Assembly (NCBI GenBank): GCA_946480245.1
Contig: CAMLIZ010000156.1
Location: forward strand, 1-10,921
Direction of reading: 5' to 3'
From: an uncultured Pseudomonadota bacterium
Lineage (GTDB): Bacteria > Pseudomonadota > Gammaproteobacteria > Burkholderiales > Burkholderiaceae
DNA length: 10,921 nucleotides
Part shown: piece after piece, positions 1-6,499 of the stretch
Layout of the letters: each line of letters opens with the position of its first letter
How positions within the stretch are numbered: the first letter of the stretch is position 1
Notes under the pieces: model-generated
What the model saw: only the letters and a program-made list of their open reading frames with translations
Database searches by the model: none
What the model was told of the DNA's origin: nothing
Translations under genes and position numbers: made by a program

Positions 1-1401
1 CTCAAGCAGCCCGAGGTGCAGAGCATGGTGGGCGTGCTGGGCTTCAGCTTCTCGGGGCAGGGGCAGAACGCGGGCCTGGCCTTCGTGACCCTGAAGGACT
101 GGGACGAGCGCAAAGGCGCCGGCCATTCGGCGCAGGCTGTGGCCGGCCGCGCCTTCGGTGCGCTGATGCGTGTGCGCGACGCCTTCATCTTCCCCTTGAG
201 CCCGCCCCCCATTCCGGAGCTGGGCACCGCGTCCGGCTTCGCCTTCCGGCTGCAGGATCGGGGCGGCAACGGCCACGAGGCGCTGGTTGCCGCGCGCAAC
301 CAGCTGCTGGGCATGGCCGCGCAAAGCAAGGTGCTCTCCGGCGTCCGCCCCGATGGCCTGGAGGACGCGTCGCAACTCGAGCTGCAGATCGACCGCGACA
401 AGGCGGCCAGCCTGGGCGTCACCTTCGACGCGATCAACGCGGCGCTGTCCACCGCCTTCGGCTCCGCCTACGTGAACGACTTTCCCAACCAGGGCCGCCT
501 GCAGCGCGTGGTGGTGCAGGCCGAAGCGCCGGCGCGCATGCAGCCGGACGATCTGCTGCGGCTGAACGCGCTCAACGCACAGGGAAAGCCGGTGCCGTTC
601 TCCACGTTCGCCAGCACCCATTGGGTGACCGGGCCGATGCAGCTGATCCGCTTCAACGGCTATCCCGCGATGCGCATCTCGGGCGACGCGGCACCCGGCT
701 ACAGCACCGGTGACGCGATGAACGAGATGGAGCGCCTGGCCGCGCAACTGCCGCCGGGCTTCGCCTACGAATGGACCGGCCAGTCACGCGAGGAGAAGCT
801 GTCCGGCTCGACAGCGTTCTACCTGCTCGGCTTCTCGCTGCTGGCGGTTTTCCTGTGCCTGGCCGCACTGTACGAGAGCTGGTCGATCCCGCTGTCGGTG
901 ATCCTGGTGGTGCCGCTCGGCGTGCTGGGCGTGGTGCTGGCCGTGCTGCTGCGCGGCATGAACAACGACATCTACTTCAAGGTGGCGCTGATCACCATCA
1001 TCGGCCTGTCGGCCAAGAACGCCGTGCTGATCATCGAGTTCGCGAAAGACTTGCAGGCGCAGGGCAGGAGCGCGCGCGACGCGGTGCTGGCCGCCGCGCA
1101 CCTGCGCTTTCGCCCGATCATCATGACGTCGATGGCCTTCATGCTGGGTGTGCTGCCGCTGTTCGTGGCTTCCGGCGCCGGCTCGGCCAGCCAGCGCGCG
1201 ATCGGCACCGGCGTGATGGGCGGCATGATCAGCGCCACGATGCTGGCCGTGTTCTTCGTGCCGGTGTTCTTCGTGGTGGTGCGCGGGCTGTTCCACGGCA
1301 GCGAACGTCAACGGCGCCTGTACGCCCACACGCTGGACGAGAACGGCGGCCCACCGCCGTCACCGCCCGCGGGTGCAGGCGAGGGAGGTGGCCATGAGTA
1401 A
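1..1401 (+). CDS. RND multidrug efflux permease, AcrB/MexB (HAE1) type, C-terminal part
   Basis: The frame is open from base 1, so this is the 3' part of a gene: 466 residues, equivalent to roughly the second half of AcrB (about 1050 residues). RND permeases are inner-membrane proton antiporters that export drugs through an adaptor and an outer-membrane channel. The visible part starts in the second periplasmic porter region (FSGQGQNAG, LKDWDER, NQLL, GLEDASQLEL, YVNDFPNQGR) and continues into the last transmembrane bundle. Diagnostic stretches are CLAALYESWSIP, VVPLGVLGVV, GLSAKNAVLIIEFAKD (with the lysine of the proton relay), RPIIMTSMAFMLGV and GTGVMGGMISATMLA. The match to AcrB is nearly colinear. 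The protein ends in an unusual Pro/Gly-rich tail (PPPSPP, then GAGEGG). Part of this tail is encoded by the bases that serve as the Shine-Dalgarno of the next gene, which it overlaps by 8 bases. The exact substrate and gene name cannot be given. Confidence 0.96.
   Translation, partial: LKQPEVQSMVGVLGFSFSGQGQNAGLAFVTLKDWDERKGAGHSAQAVAGRAFGALMRVRDAFIFPLSPPPIPELGTASGFAFRLQDRGGNGHEALVAARNQLLGMAAQSKVLSGVRPDGLEDASQLELQIDRDKAASLGVTFDAINAALSTAFGSAYVNDFPNQGRLQRVVVQAEAPARMQPDDLLRLNALNAQGKPVPFSTFASTHWVTGPMQLIRFNGYPAMRISGDAAPGYSTGDAMNEMERLAAQLPPGFAYEWTGQSREEKLSGSTAFYLLGFSLLAVFLCLAALYESWSIPLSVILVVPLGVLGVVLAVLLRGMNNDIYFKVALITIIGLSAKNAVLIIEFAKDLQAQGRSARDAVLAAAHLRFRPIIMTSMAFMLGVLPLFVASGAGSASQRAIGTGVMGGMISATMLAVFFVPVFFVVVRGLFHGSERQRRLYAHTLDENGGPPPSPPAGAGEGGGHE
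1381..1388 (+). promoter_or_regulatory. Shine-Dalgarno site of the efflux channel gene
   Basis: GAGGGAGG lies 5 bases before the ATG at 1394, inside the last codons of the permease. It selects ATG 1394 over an in-frame upstream start at 1373, which would add seven residues ahead of a clean lipoprotein signal. It points to translational coupling of the two efflux genes. Confidence 0.75.
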
Positions 1402-2809
1402 GTTGCACCTGCCCTGCCTGCCGCTGCTGGGGTCGGCGTTGCTGCTGTCGGGCTGCATGTCGCTCGCGCCACGCTACGAACGGCCCGCCGCGCCGGTGCC
1501 CCAGGCCTTCCCCGGCGCTGCCGCCGCGGCACCGGCGGGCAAGACGGCCGCCGACATCGGCTGGCGCAGCTTCTTCGCCGCCGACCCGCAGCTCGCGCAC
1601 CTGATCGACATCGCGCTGGCCAACAACCGCGACCTGCGCGTGGCGGTGCTCAACATCGAGCAGGCGCGGGCGCTGTACGAGGTGCGGCGTGCCGACCAAT
1701 GGCCCACGGTCGGTGCAGCGGCGCAGGTGGCGCGCTCGCCCGGCGCCAGCGGGAAGGTCATGCAGACCTACAGCGCCGGGCTGGCGCTCAGCACCTACGA
1801 GCTCGACCTGTTCGGCCGCGTGCGCAGCCTGAGCGACGTGGCGCTGGCGCAATACCTTGCCACCGAGGAAGCGCGCAAGTCGGCGCAGATCAGCCTGGTG
1901 GCGGCGGTGGCCAACGGCTACTTCGCGCTGCTGGCCGACGACGCGCTGCTGGCGGTGACACGCGAGACGCTCAAGACACGCGAGGAGTCCACGCGCCTCA
2001 CGCGCCTGAAGTTCGACAACGGCGTGATATCGGAGCTCGACTGGCGGCAGGCGCAGTCGCTGCTGGACGCGGCGCGCATTGCCGCTGCACAGCAAGCGCG
2101 TCAGCGCGCGCTCGACCAGAACGCCCTCGCACTGCTGCTTGGCGAGCAGGTGCCCGCAGAACTGGCCTCCACTGCGGGCGCCGATCTCGCGCGGCTGCAG
2201 CTGCCGGAGTTGCCGGCTGGGCTGCCATCGGAGGTGCTCACGCGCCGGCCCGACGTGCTGCAGGCCGAGCAGCAACTGATCGCCGCCAACGCCAACATCG
2301 GCGCCGCGCGCGCCGCGTTCTTCCCGCGCATCTCGCTCACGGCCACGGCGGGCAGCGCGAGCACCGAGCTGTCGGGCCTGTTCAAGAGCGGATCGTTCGC
2401 GTGGACCGGCACGGCTGGGCTTCTGCAGCCGATCTTCGACGCGGGGCGCAACCAGGGCAACCTGGAAGCCGCACGCGCCGGTCGCGACATTGCGGTAGCT
2501 CAGTACGAGCGCGCCATCCAGTCGGCGTTCCGCGACGTGGCGGACGCGCTGGCAGGGCGCTCGCTGCTGGCCGAGCAGTTGCAGGCCCAGCGCTCGCAGC
2601 TGGAGTCGCTGCAGGTCACGTTCCGGCTTGCCGACCTGCGCTATCGCAACGGCGCCGCGAGTTACCTGGATCTGCTGGATGCGCAGCGCTCGCTGTTCAC
2701 GGCCCAGCAGGCGATGGTGCAGACCGAAGCGCTGGTGCTGCAGAACCAGGTGGCGCTGTACAAGGCGCTGGGTGGCGGCTGGACCGAGCCGCCGGCCCGC
2801 ACGCGCTGA
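1394..2809 (+). CDS. Outer-membrane efflux lipoprotein, OprM/NodT family (RND outer-membrane factor)
   Basis: This 471-residue protein would form the trimeric outer-membrane duct of the tripartite pump whose permease is encoded just upstream. It has a lipoprotein signal with lipobox LSGC and acylated Cys21. The residue after the cysteine is Met, not Asp, which fits outer-membrane sorting. Family landmarks in order: the GWRSFFADPQL-like segment (57-66), ALANNRDLRVA (75-84), YELDLFGRVRS (135-145), the second-repeat signature LTRRPDVLQAEQQLIAANANIGAARAAFFPRIS (split at 282-300 and 301-314), LLQPIFDAGRNQGNLEAA (343-360) and YLDLLDAQRSLF (424-435). The two TolC-type repeats are both complete and the length is normal for the family. 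It starts inside the permease stop region (8-base overlap), so the two proteins are probably made in step. Assignment to the family is secure; a specific name (oprM, adeK, cusC-like) is not justified without the adaptor. Confidence 0.95.
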   Translation: MSKLHLPCLPLLGSALLLSGCMSLAPRYERPAAPVPQAFPGAAAAAPAGKTAADIGWRSFFAADPQLAHLIDIALANNRDLRVAVLNIEQARALYEVRRADQWPTVGAAAQVARSPGASGKVMQTYSAGLALSTYELDLFGRVRSLSDVALAQYLATEEARKSAQISLVAAVANGYFALLADDALLAVTRETLKTREESTRLTRLKFDNGVISELDWRQAQSLLDAARIAAAQQARQRALDQNALALLLGEQVPAELASTAGADLARLQLPELPAGLPSEVLTRRPDVLQAEQQLIAANANIGAARAAFFPRISLTATAGSASTELSGLFKSGSFAWTGTAGLLQPIFDAGRNQGNLEAARAGRDIAVAQYERAIQSAFRDVADALAGRSLLAEQLQAQRSQLESLQVTFRLADLRYRNGAASYLDLLDAQRSLFTAQQAMVQTEALVLQNQVALYKALGGGWTEPPARTR

Positions 2810-4714
2810 TCACGGGGCGCGGCGTGCTGCGCGGCTTGCGAAGCGCGCGGCGTCCACGGCGTCGAGCAGGCCCGCCTCCAGCGGAAGCGGTGCGCCGGCG
2901 ATCCACGCGGCCAGCGTGCGGGCCGCCAACGGAGCCCAGGTGATGCCGCGCGAGCCGAGTGCGGTGAGCACATAGAGGCCGGGCTCGCGTGGCACGAAAC
3001 GCGGCTGGTCCAAGCGCATGCCGGGCGCGGACGGCGTCGGCACGGGCCCGAGCACCGGCAATCGATCGTTGGCCGTCAGGCGCCAGCCGACGCGGCCGGC
3101 GAGCACGGCTTGCGCTGCAGGCGGGTGGCCGAGCAGGCGCGCGAGCTGGCGCAGATTGGCGTCGTGGTCCTCGTCCCGCACATCGGGCCACAGGTCGTCC
3201 GGCTGCTGCGTGGCGCCGCACAGCAGCTGTCCATCGCCCATGTCGATGGCATAGCCGGCGCCGGCCAGCGGGCGACGCAGGTGCGTTGCGCTGCGCAGCA
3301 GGGTGATCTGCCCGCGCACTCGTTGCAGCGGCCACCGCGGCGTGCCGAGAAGAGGCAGGGCGTCGGTCCCGTTGGCCAGCACCAGCACGGGCGCTTCGGC
3401 GAGCACGTCGCCCGATTCGTCCAGCGCCTGCCAGAGTGCGCCGGCCCGGCGCACGCTGCGCACGGACGCGCCGAACCGCAGGTCGGGCACGCCGGCCAGT
3501 TGCTGACGCACGAGGTCCGCGGGTGCCAGCCAGCCGCCACCGGGAAAGAACCACGCGGGGCTCGGGAGCGGATGGCCGGCGAGCGAGGCTGCGATGTCCG
3601 CAGGCACCGCCCGCACGTAGTCGGGCGGCAATCCGTGGCGCTCGACGATCGCCTGCATCGCCGCCACGCAGCCGGGCATGTCGTGCAGCCGCAGCAGGCC
3701 GTCGACCTCGCCGCGCACCGTGCCCGCGCGGCACAAGGGCTCGAACAGGCGCTGCGCGTGAAGCGCCGCCGCGCGGTTGAAGCGCGCGTGCGCTCCGTCC
3801 TCCGGGGTCACCACGCCGTGGAACAGGCCGCCAGGATTGCCACTGGTCTCCTGCGCCGGCTGCGGCTGGCGCTCCAGCAGGGTGCAGGCGATGCCCTCGC
3901 TTTGGAGTGCATGCGCCACGCAGGCACCCGCCAACCCTGCACCGACGACGATGGCGCGGTCGGCGTGACGGCTGGATGCATTGAGCCGCGACGGTGCCGC
4001 GCGCGGTTGGAAGCGCGGCGCAAAACGGGCCACGCTCATCTCGGCCTTGCCCGCGAAGCCGGCGGCGCGCTGCACCTCGAAGCCGGCGGTGACGAGCCCG
4101 TCGCGCACCGGCCGCGCGACGCTCCAGGTGGCGGCTGTGGCGCCCGCCGAGGCCAGGCGCGCCAGCGACTTGAACAGCCGCGGCTGCCACATCTGCGGGT
4201 TGCGGGCGGGCGCAAAGCCGTCGAGGTAGAACGCGTCCACCTCGGCCACCAGCTCCGGCAGCCAGTCCGCCACATCGCCGAAGGCCAGCAACAGGCGCAC
4301 CGAACCGCCATCGAACTCGCGCGTGTGCAGGTTGTGCGTCAGCGGCGGCCACGCATCAAGGAGCTTGTCGGCCAGGTCGCGTAGCGGCGAGGCGGCGTGC
4401 GCACGCTGAAGGTCCGCGCGTTGCGGCGGATGCTTCTCGATGGAGATGAACACCAGCCGCTCGCAGCGCGACGCGTCGTCGCGCCAGGCGGACCAGGTGG
4501 CCAGGAAGTTGTTGCCCAGCCCGAAGCCGGTTTCCAGGATCACGAAGCGGCTCTTGCCGCGCCACCGCTCGGGCAACTGGTTGCCGCGGAGGAAGACGTG
4601 CGAGGCCTGGGCCAGCGCGCCGCTGCGCGAGTGGTAGACGTCGCCAAACTCGGGCGCGTACGGCACATCGCCCTCGAAGGCGATGCGCGCGGCGACGACG
4701 GGCTGGGTTTTCAT
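2810..4714 (-). CDS. mnmC: Bifunctional tRNA wobble-uridine modification protein MnmC (methyltransferase + FAD oxidoreductase)
   Basis: This 634-residue cytosolic enzyme catalyses the last two steps of mnm5(s2)U34 synthesis. The C-terminal FAD domain removes the carboxymethyl group from cmnm5U, and the N-terminal domain methylates the resulting nm5U with S-adenosylmethionine. The N-terminal half shows VPYAPEFGDVYHS (17-29), the SAM loop ETGFGLGNNF (61-70), SIEKHP (91-96) and YLDGFAPARNPQMW (163-176). The FAD half begins with the dinucleotide fold VVGAGLAGA (256-264) and the acidic end of the strand at Glu281. It continues with SGNPGGLFHG (291-300) and late motifs WRLTANDRLPVLGPV and GSRGITWAPLAA. 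Both domains look intact; length is close to E. coli MnmC (668). The conserved VPY..EFGDVYHS segment requires a start close to the ATG chosen. No Shine-Dalgarno is visible. An intrinsic terminator for the upstream efp lies only 13 bases before this ATG. Confidence 0.95.
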   Translation of the reverse strand: MKTQPVVAARIAFEGDVPYAPEFGDVYHSRSGALAQASHVFLRGNQLPERWRGKSRFVILETGFGLGNNFLATWSAWRDDASRCERLVFISIEKHPPQRADLQRAHAASPLRDLADKLLDAWPPLTHNLHTREFDGGSVRLLLAFGDVADWLPELVAEVDAFYLDGFAPARNPQMWQPRLFKSLARLASAGATAATWSVARPVRDGLVTAGFEVQRAAGFAGKAEMSVARFAPRFQPRAAPSRLNASSRHADRAIVVGAGLAGACVAHALQSEGIACTLLERQPQPAQETSGNPGGLFHGVVTPEDGAHARFNRAAALHAQRLFEPLCRAGTVRGEVDGLLRLHDMPGCVAAMQAIVERHGLPPDYVRAVPADIAASLAGHPLPSPAWFFPGGGWLAPADLVRQQLAGVPDLRFGASVRSVRRAGALWQALDESGDVLAEAPVLVLANGTDALPLLGTPRWPLQRVRGQITLLRSATHLRRPLAGAGYAIDMGDGQLLCGATQQPDDLWPDVRDEDHDANLRQLARLLGHPPAAQAVLAGRVGWRLTANDRLPVLGPVPTPSAPGMRLDQPRFVPREPGLYVLTALGSRGITWAPLAARTLAAWIAGAPLPLEAGLLDAVDAARFASRAARRAP

Positions 4715-4725
4715 CGCCGCAATGC

Positions 4726-4749
4726 AAAAGCCGGCCCAGGGGCCGGCTT
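4726..4749 (-). terminator. Rho-independent terminator after efp, immediately upstream of mnmC
   Basis: A perfect 10-base-pair inverted repeat occupies 4728-4737 and 4740-4749 (AAGCCGGCCC / GGGCCGGCTT). The central two-base gap implies that the innermost pair opens to give a 4-base loop. Read on the minus strand the hairpin ends in TTTT and then GCATT, a short U-tract, so it terminates transcription coming from efp, whose stop lies 24 bases upstream of the hairpin. On the plus strand no T-run follows, so the terminator is directional. It is the only convincing intrinsic terminator seen in the window. Confidence 0.85.
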
Positions 4750-4773
4750 GTCATGCATGCAGGTGCGCACGCC

Positions 4774-5328
4774 TCAAACGCGTTTGCGGTACTCGTGGGT
4801 GCGGGTGTCGATCTCGATCTTGTCGCCGTCTTCCACGAACAGCGGCACCGGGATCTCGAAGCCCGTGCCCACGATGCGGGCCGGCTTCATGACCTTGCCC
4901 GAGGTGTCGCCCTTGACGGCCGGCTCGGTGCTGATCTGCCGCACCACGGTGGTGGGCAGTTCGACCGAGATCGCCTTGCCGTCGTAGAAGACCACTTCCA
5001 CCGCCATGCCGTCGTCGAGGTAGTTGATCGCGTCGCCCATGTTCTCGGCTTCCACCTCGAACTGGTTGTACTCGCTGTCCATGAACACGTACATCGGGTC
5101 GGCGAAGTAGGTGTACGTGCACTCCTTCTTGTCGAGCACGATCTGGTCCATCTTGTCGTCGGCCTTGAACACCAGTTCGGCACCGGAGCCGTTGAGCAGG
5201 TTCTTCATCTTGATGCGCACGGTGGCGGCGCCGCGGCCGCCGCGGCTGTATTCGGTTTTCAGCACGACCATCGGGTCCTTACCCTGCATGATGACGTTGC
5301 CTGCGCGGATTTCCTGAGCGAGTTTCAT
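4774..5328 (-). CDS. efp: Translation elongation factor P (Arg32/EarP type)
   Basis: EF-P is a 184-residue tRNA-shaped protein that binds between the ribosomal P and E sites and rescues ribosomes stalled at consecutive prolines. The whole protein is present: N-terminal KOW-like domain beginning [13 protein letters not shown], then two OB domains, with the C-terminal signature [17 protein letters not shown] and the ending [12 protein letters not shown]. The tip loop reads YSRGGRGAA with arginine at residue 32. Arg32 marks the subfamily modified by rhamnosylation, rather than the Lys34 type modified by EpmA/EpmB. This agrees with earP lying directly upstream on the same strand, 107 bases away. 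No strong Shine-Dalgarno precedes the ATG. A candidate sigma70 promoter lies in the earP-efp gap and a terminator follows the gene, so efp may be expressed both alone and as a readthrough product of earP. Confidence 0.98.
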   Translation of the reverse strand: MKLAQEIRAGNVIMQGKDPMVVLKTEYSRGGRGAATVRIKMKNLLNGSGAELVFKADDKMDQIVLDKKECTYTYFADPMYVFMDSEYNQFEVEAENMGDAINYLDDGMAVEVVFYDGKAISVELPTTVVRQISTEPAVKGDTSGKVMKPARIVGTGFEIPVPLFVEDGDKIEIDTRTHEYRKRV

Positions 5329-5364
5329 GGCGGAATCTGGAAAAGATGAGCGTTCGAGAACGCG

Positions 5365-5392
5365 AATATCGAATCGGCGCGCGTTCTGTCAG
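5365..5392 (-). promoter_or_regulatory. Candidate sigma70 promoter of efp
   Basis: On the minus strand, CTGACA (5392-5387) is followed after 16 bases by GATATT (5370-5365). These match 5 of 6 and 4 of 6 consensus positions. Transcription would begin near 5358, giving a leader of about 30 bases. A small dyad, CGTTC-GA-GAACG (5351-5362), overlaps the expected start site; whether it is an operator is unknown. The call rests only on sequence match in an otherwise gene-free 107-base gap. Confidence 0.45.
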
Positions 5393-5435
5393 CCGGTTCC
5401 CAGAGGTTCAGTCCGGCGCGAATGCGCAAAGCCCG

Positions 5436-6464
5436 TCATTCTAACCGTTTGGCTGCAGCGAACTTCAGCAGCTGGCCCGTAAGGTCTTGCTGTGCGAGCA
5501 GGCCTTCACGCCACGCGTGACAGCGTGCGGCCCAGTCGTCAGGTGGGGGCAGGTCCGTCGGCCACAAGGCCAGCCCGTTCCACGCGTGCCAGAGTGCACG
5601 CACGGGTGCGGCGGGGCCGAAGCGATCGAGAAAGGCGTTCAGCTTGCCCGCATGCACGCCATCGTGCTGCGGGTAGATCTGCCACACGAACGGAGCGCCG
5701 GCCCACTGGGCGCGCACGAAGGAATCCTCGCCACGCACGAAGTTCAGGTCGCAACTCCACAGCAGCCGGTCGTAATCGGGCTGCGGCAACCACCGCAGCG
5801 CCTGGGCGCGCAAGGCGCCGAGCCGCGCACGCTCATCCAGCAGGGGCAGCGCCTGGCGTTGGGCCGCGCCGGGTGTCAGCAGCAGCAGCGTCGGCTGCTG
5901 CGCCAGCTGGTGCAGCAACTGCGGCAGCGCCGGGTTGTCGTAGCAGAACAGGCTCACAACGCGCTCGCCGGCATGGCGGGGCGTGCCGAGGGCCTGCAGC
6001 CAGCCGTCACGGTTGAATGCCGCCCGCTGCGCCATCAATCCGGGTTCGCGAAGCAGGCCACCGGTTCGCGGCGTGAAGCCGGGATAGAAGAACCACTTGG
6101 TCAGCCCGCCGTGTTGTGGCGACGGCAGCCCGTGGCTGCGCTCCACGTAAGCCTCCGCGCTCAGGTACTCGAGATTGATCCACACCGGCCGGCGCACCTG
6201 CATCCGTTCCACAAAGGAGCCGGGGGGGTCGCAGCCGAAGGCTTCGATCACCACGTCGCCCGGGTCGAGCGCGGGCAGCGGATCGGCCCAGCGCTGTACC
6301 TGCACGCCGGGCGCCCCGGCGGGTGCCATCCACGCCAGTGCGGACGGGTCGTCGATCCACAGCCGCACGGACTCGCCGCGCGCGCCCAGGTCGGCCGCCA
6401 GACGCCAGCACACGCCCACGTCGCCGAAGTTGTCGATCACGCGGCAGAAAAGGTCCCAGCGCAT
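5436..6464 (-). CDS. earP: EF-P arginine-32 rhamnosyltransferase EarP
   Basis: EarP is a GT-B fold glycosyltransferase (formerly DUF2331) that transfers rhamnose from dTDP-L-rhamnose to Arg32 of EF-P, the gene just downstream. The 342-residue protein shows the family start [21 protein letters not shown], with the two conserved catalytic-region aspartates at positions 11 and 15. Further family segments are EAFGCDPP (74-81), [13 protein letters not shown] (97-109), [15 protein letters not shown] (124-138), LFCYDNPAL (172-180), and the nucleotide-sugar site [13 protein letters not shown] (244-256) followed by [15 protein letters not shown] (261-275). Length is normal for the family. The ATG at 6464 is preferred. 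An in-frame GTG at 6467 would add one residue, and neither has a Shine-Dalgarno. A GATAAT box ends 6 bases before the ATG, suggesting a leaderless message. A PPPDD motif at 306-310 is a potential EF-P-dependent stall site in the enzyme that activates EF-P. Confidence 0.96.
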   Translation of the reverse strand: MRWDLFCRVIDNFGDVGVCWRLAADLGARGESVRLWIDDPSALAWMAPAGAPGVQVQRWADPLPALDPGDVVIEAFGCDPPGSFVERMQVRRPVWINLEYLSAEAYVERSHGLPSPQHGGLTKWFFYPGFTPRTGGLLREPGLMAQRAAFNRDGWLQALGTPRHAGERVVSLFCYDNPALPQLLHQLAQQPTLLLLTPGAAQRQALPLLDERARLGALRAQALRWLPQPDYDRLLWSCDLNFVRGEDSFVRAQWAGAPFVWQIYPQHDGVHAGKLNAFLDRFGPAAPVRALWHAWNGLALWPTDLPPPDDWAARCHAWREGLLAQQDLTGQLLKFAAAKRLE

Positions 6465-6499
6465 CACGCCATTATCGAAGCGGCAGAATCGGCAACCCC
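6465..6499. promoter_or_regulatory. Compact divergent earP / uvrC promoter region
   Basis: Only 35 bases separate the two divergent start codons. The minus strand carries GATAAT (6476-6471), ending 6 bases before the earP ATG. The plus strand carries CAGAAT (6484-6489), ending 10 bases before the uvrC ATG. Neither has a convincing -35 hexamer or a Shine-Dalgarno. If these are the -10 elements, transcription starts at or within a few bases of each start codon, and each polymerase would cover the other gene's start. Inference from sequence only. Confidence 0.45.

Noticed and set aside
1229..4384. Long alternative frames opposite or inside the efflux channel and mnmC genes (1229-2275 minus, 1699-2943 plus, 2697-4352 minus, 3110-4384 plus)
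   Set aside because: Each overlaps a gene with recognisable full-length protein motifs, and their own translations are Arg/Ala-rich without any family signature. Frame length alone means little at this GC content.
5351..5362. Dyad CGTTC-GA-GAACG near the predicted efp start site as a repressor operator
   Set aside because: Only 5-base arms; it does not match LexA or another operator I recognise. It is mentioned with the promoter but not called.
6323..6499. N-terminal extension of UvrC back to 6323
   Set aside because: The extra 59 residues are Arg-rich antisense of earP, and the family alignment begins after ATG 6500.
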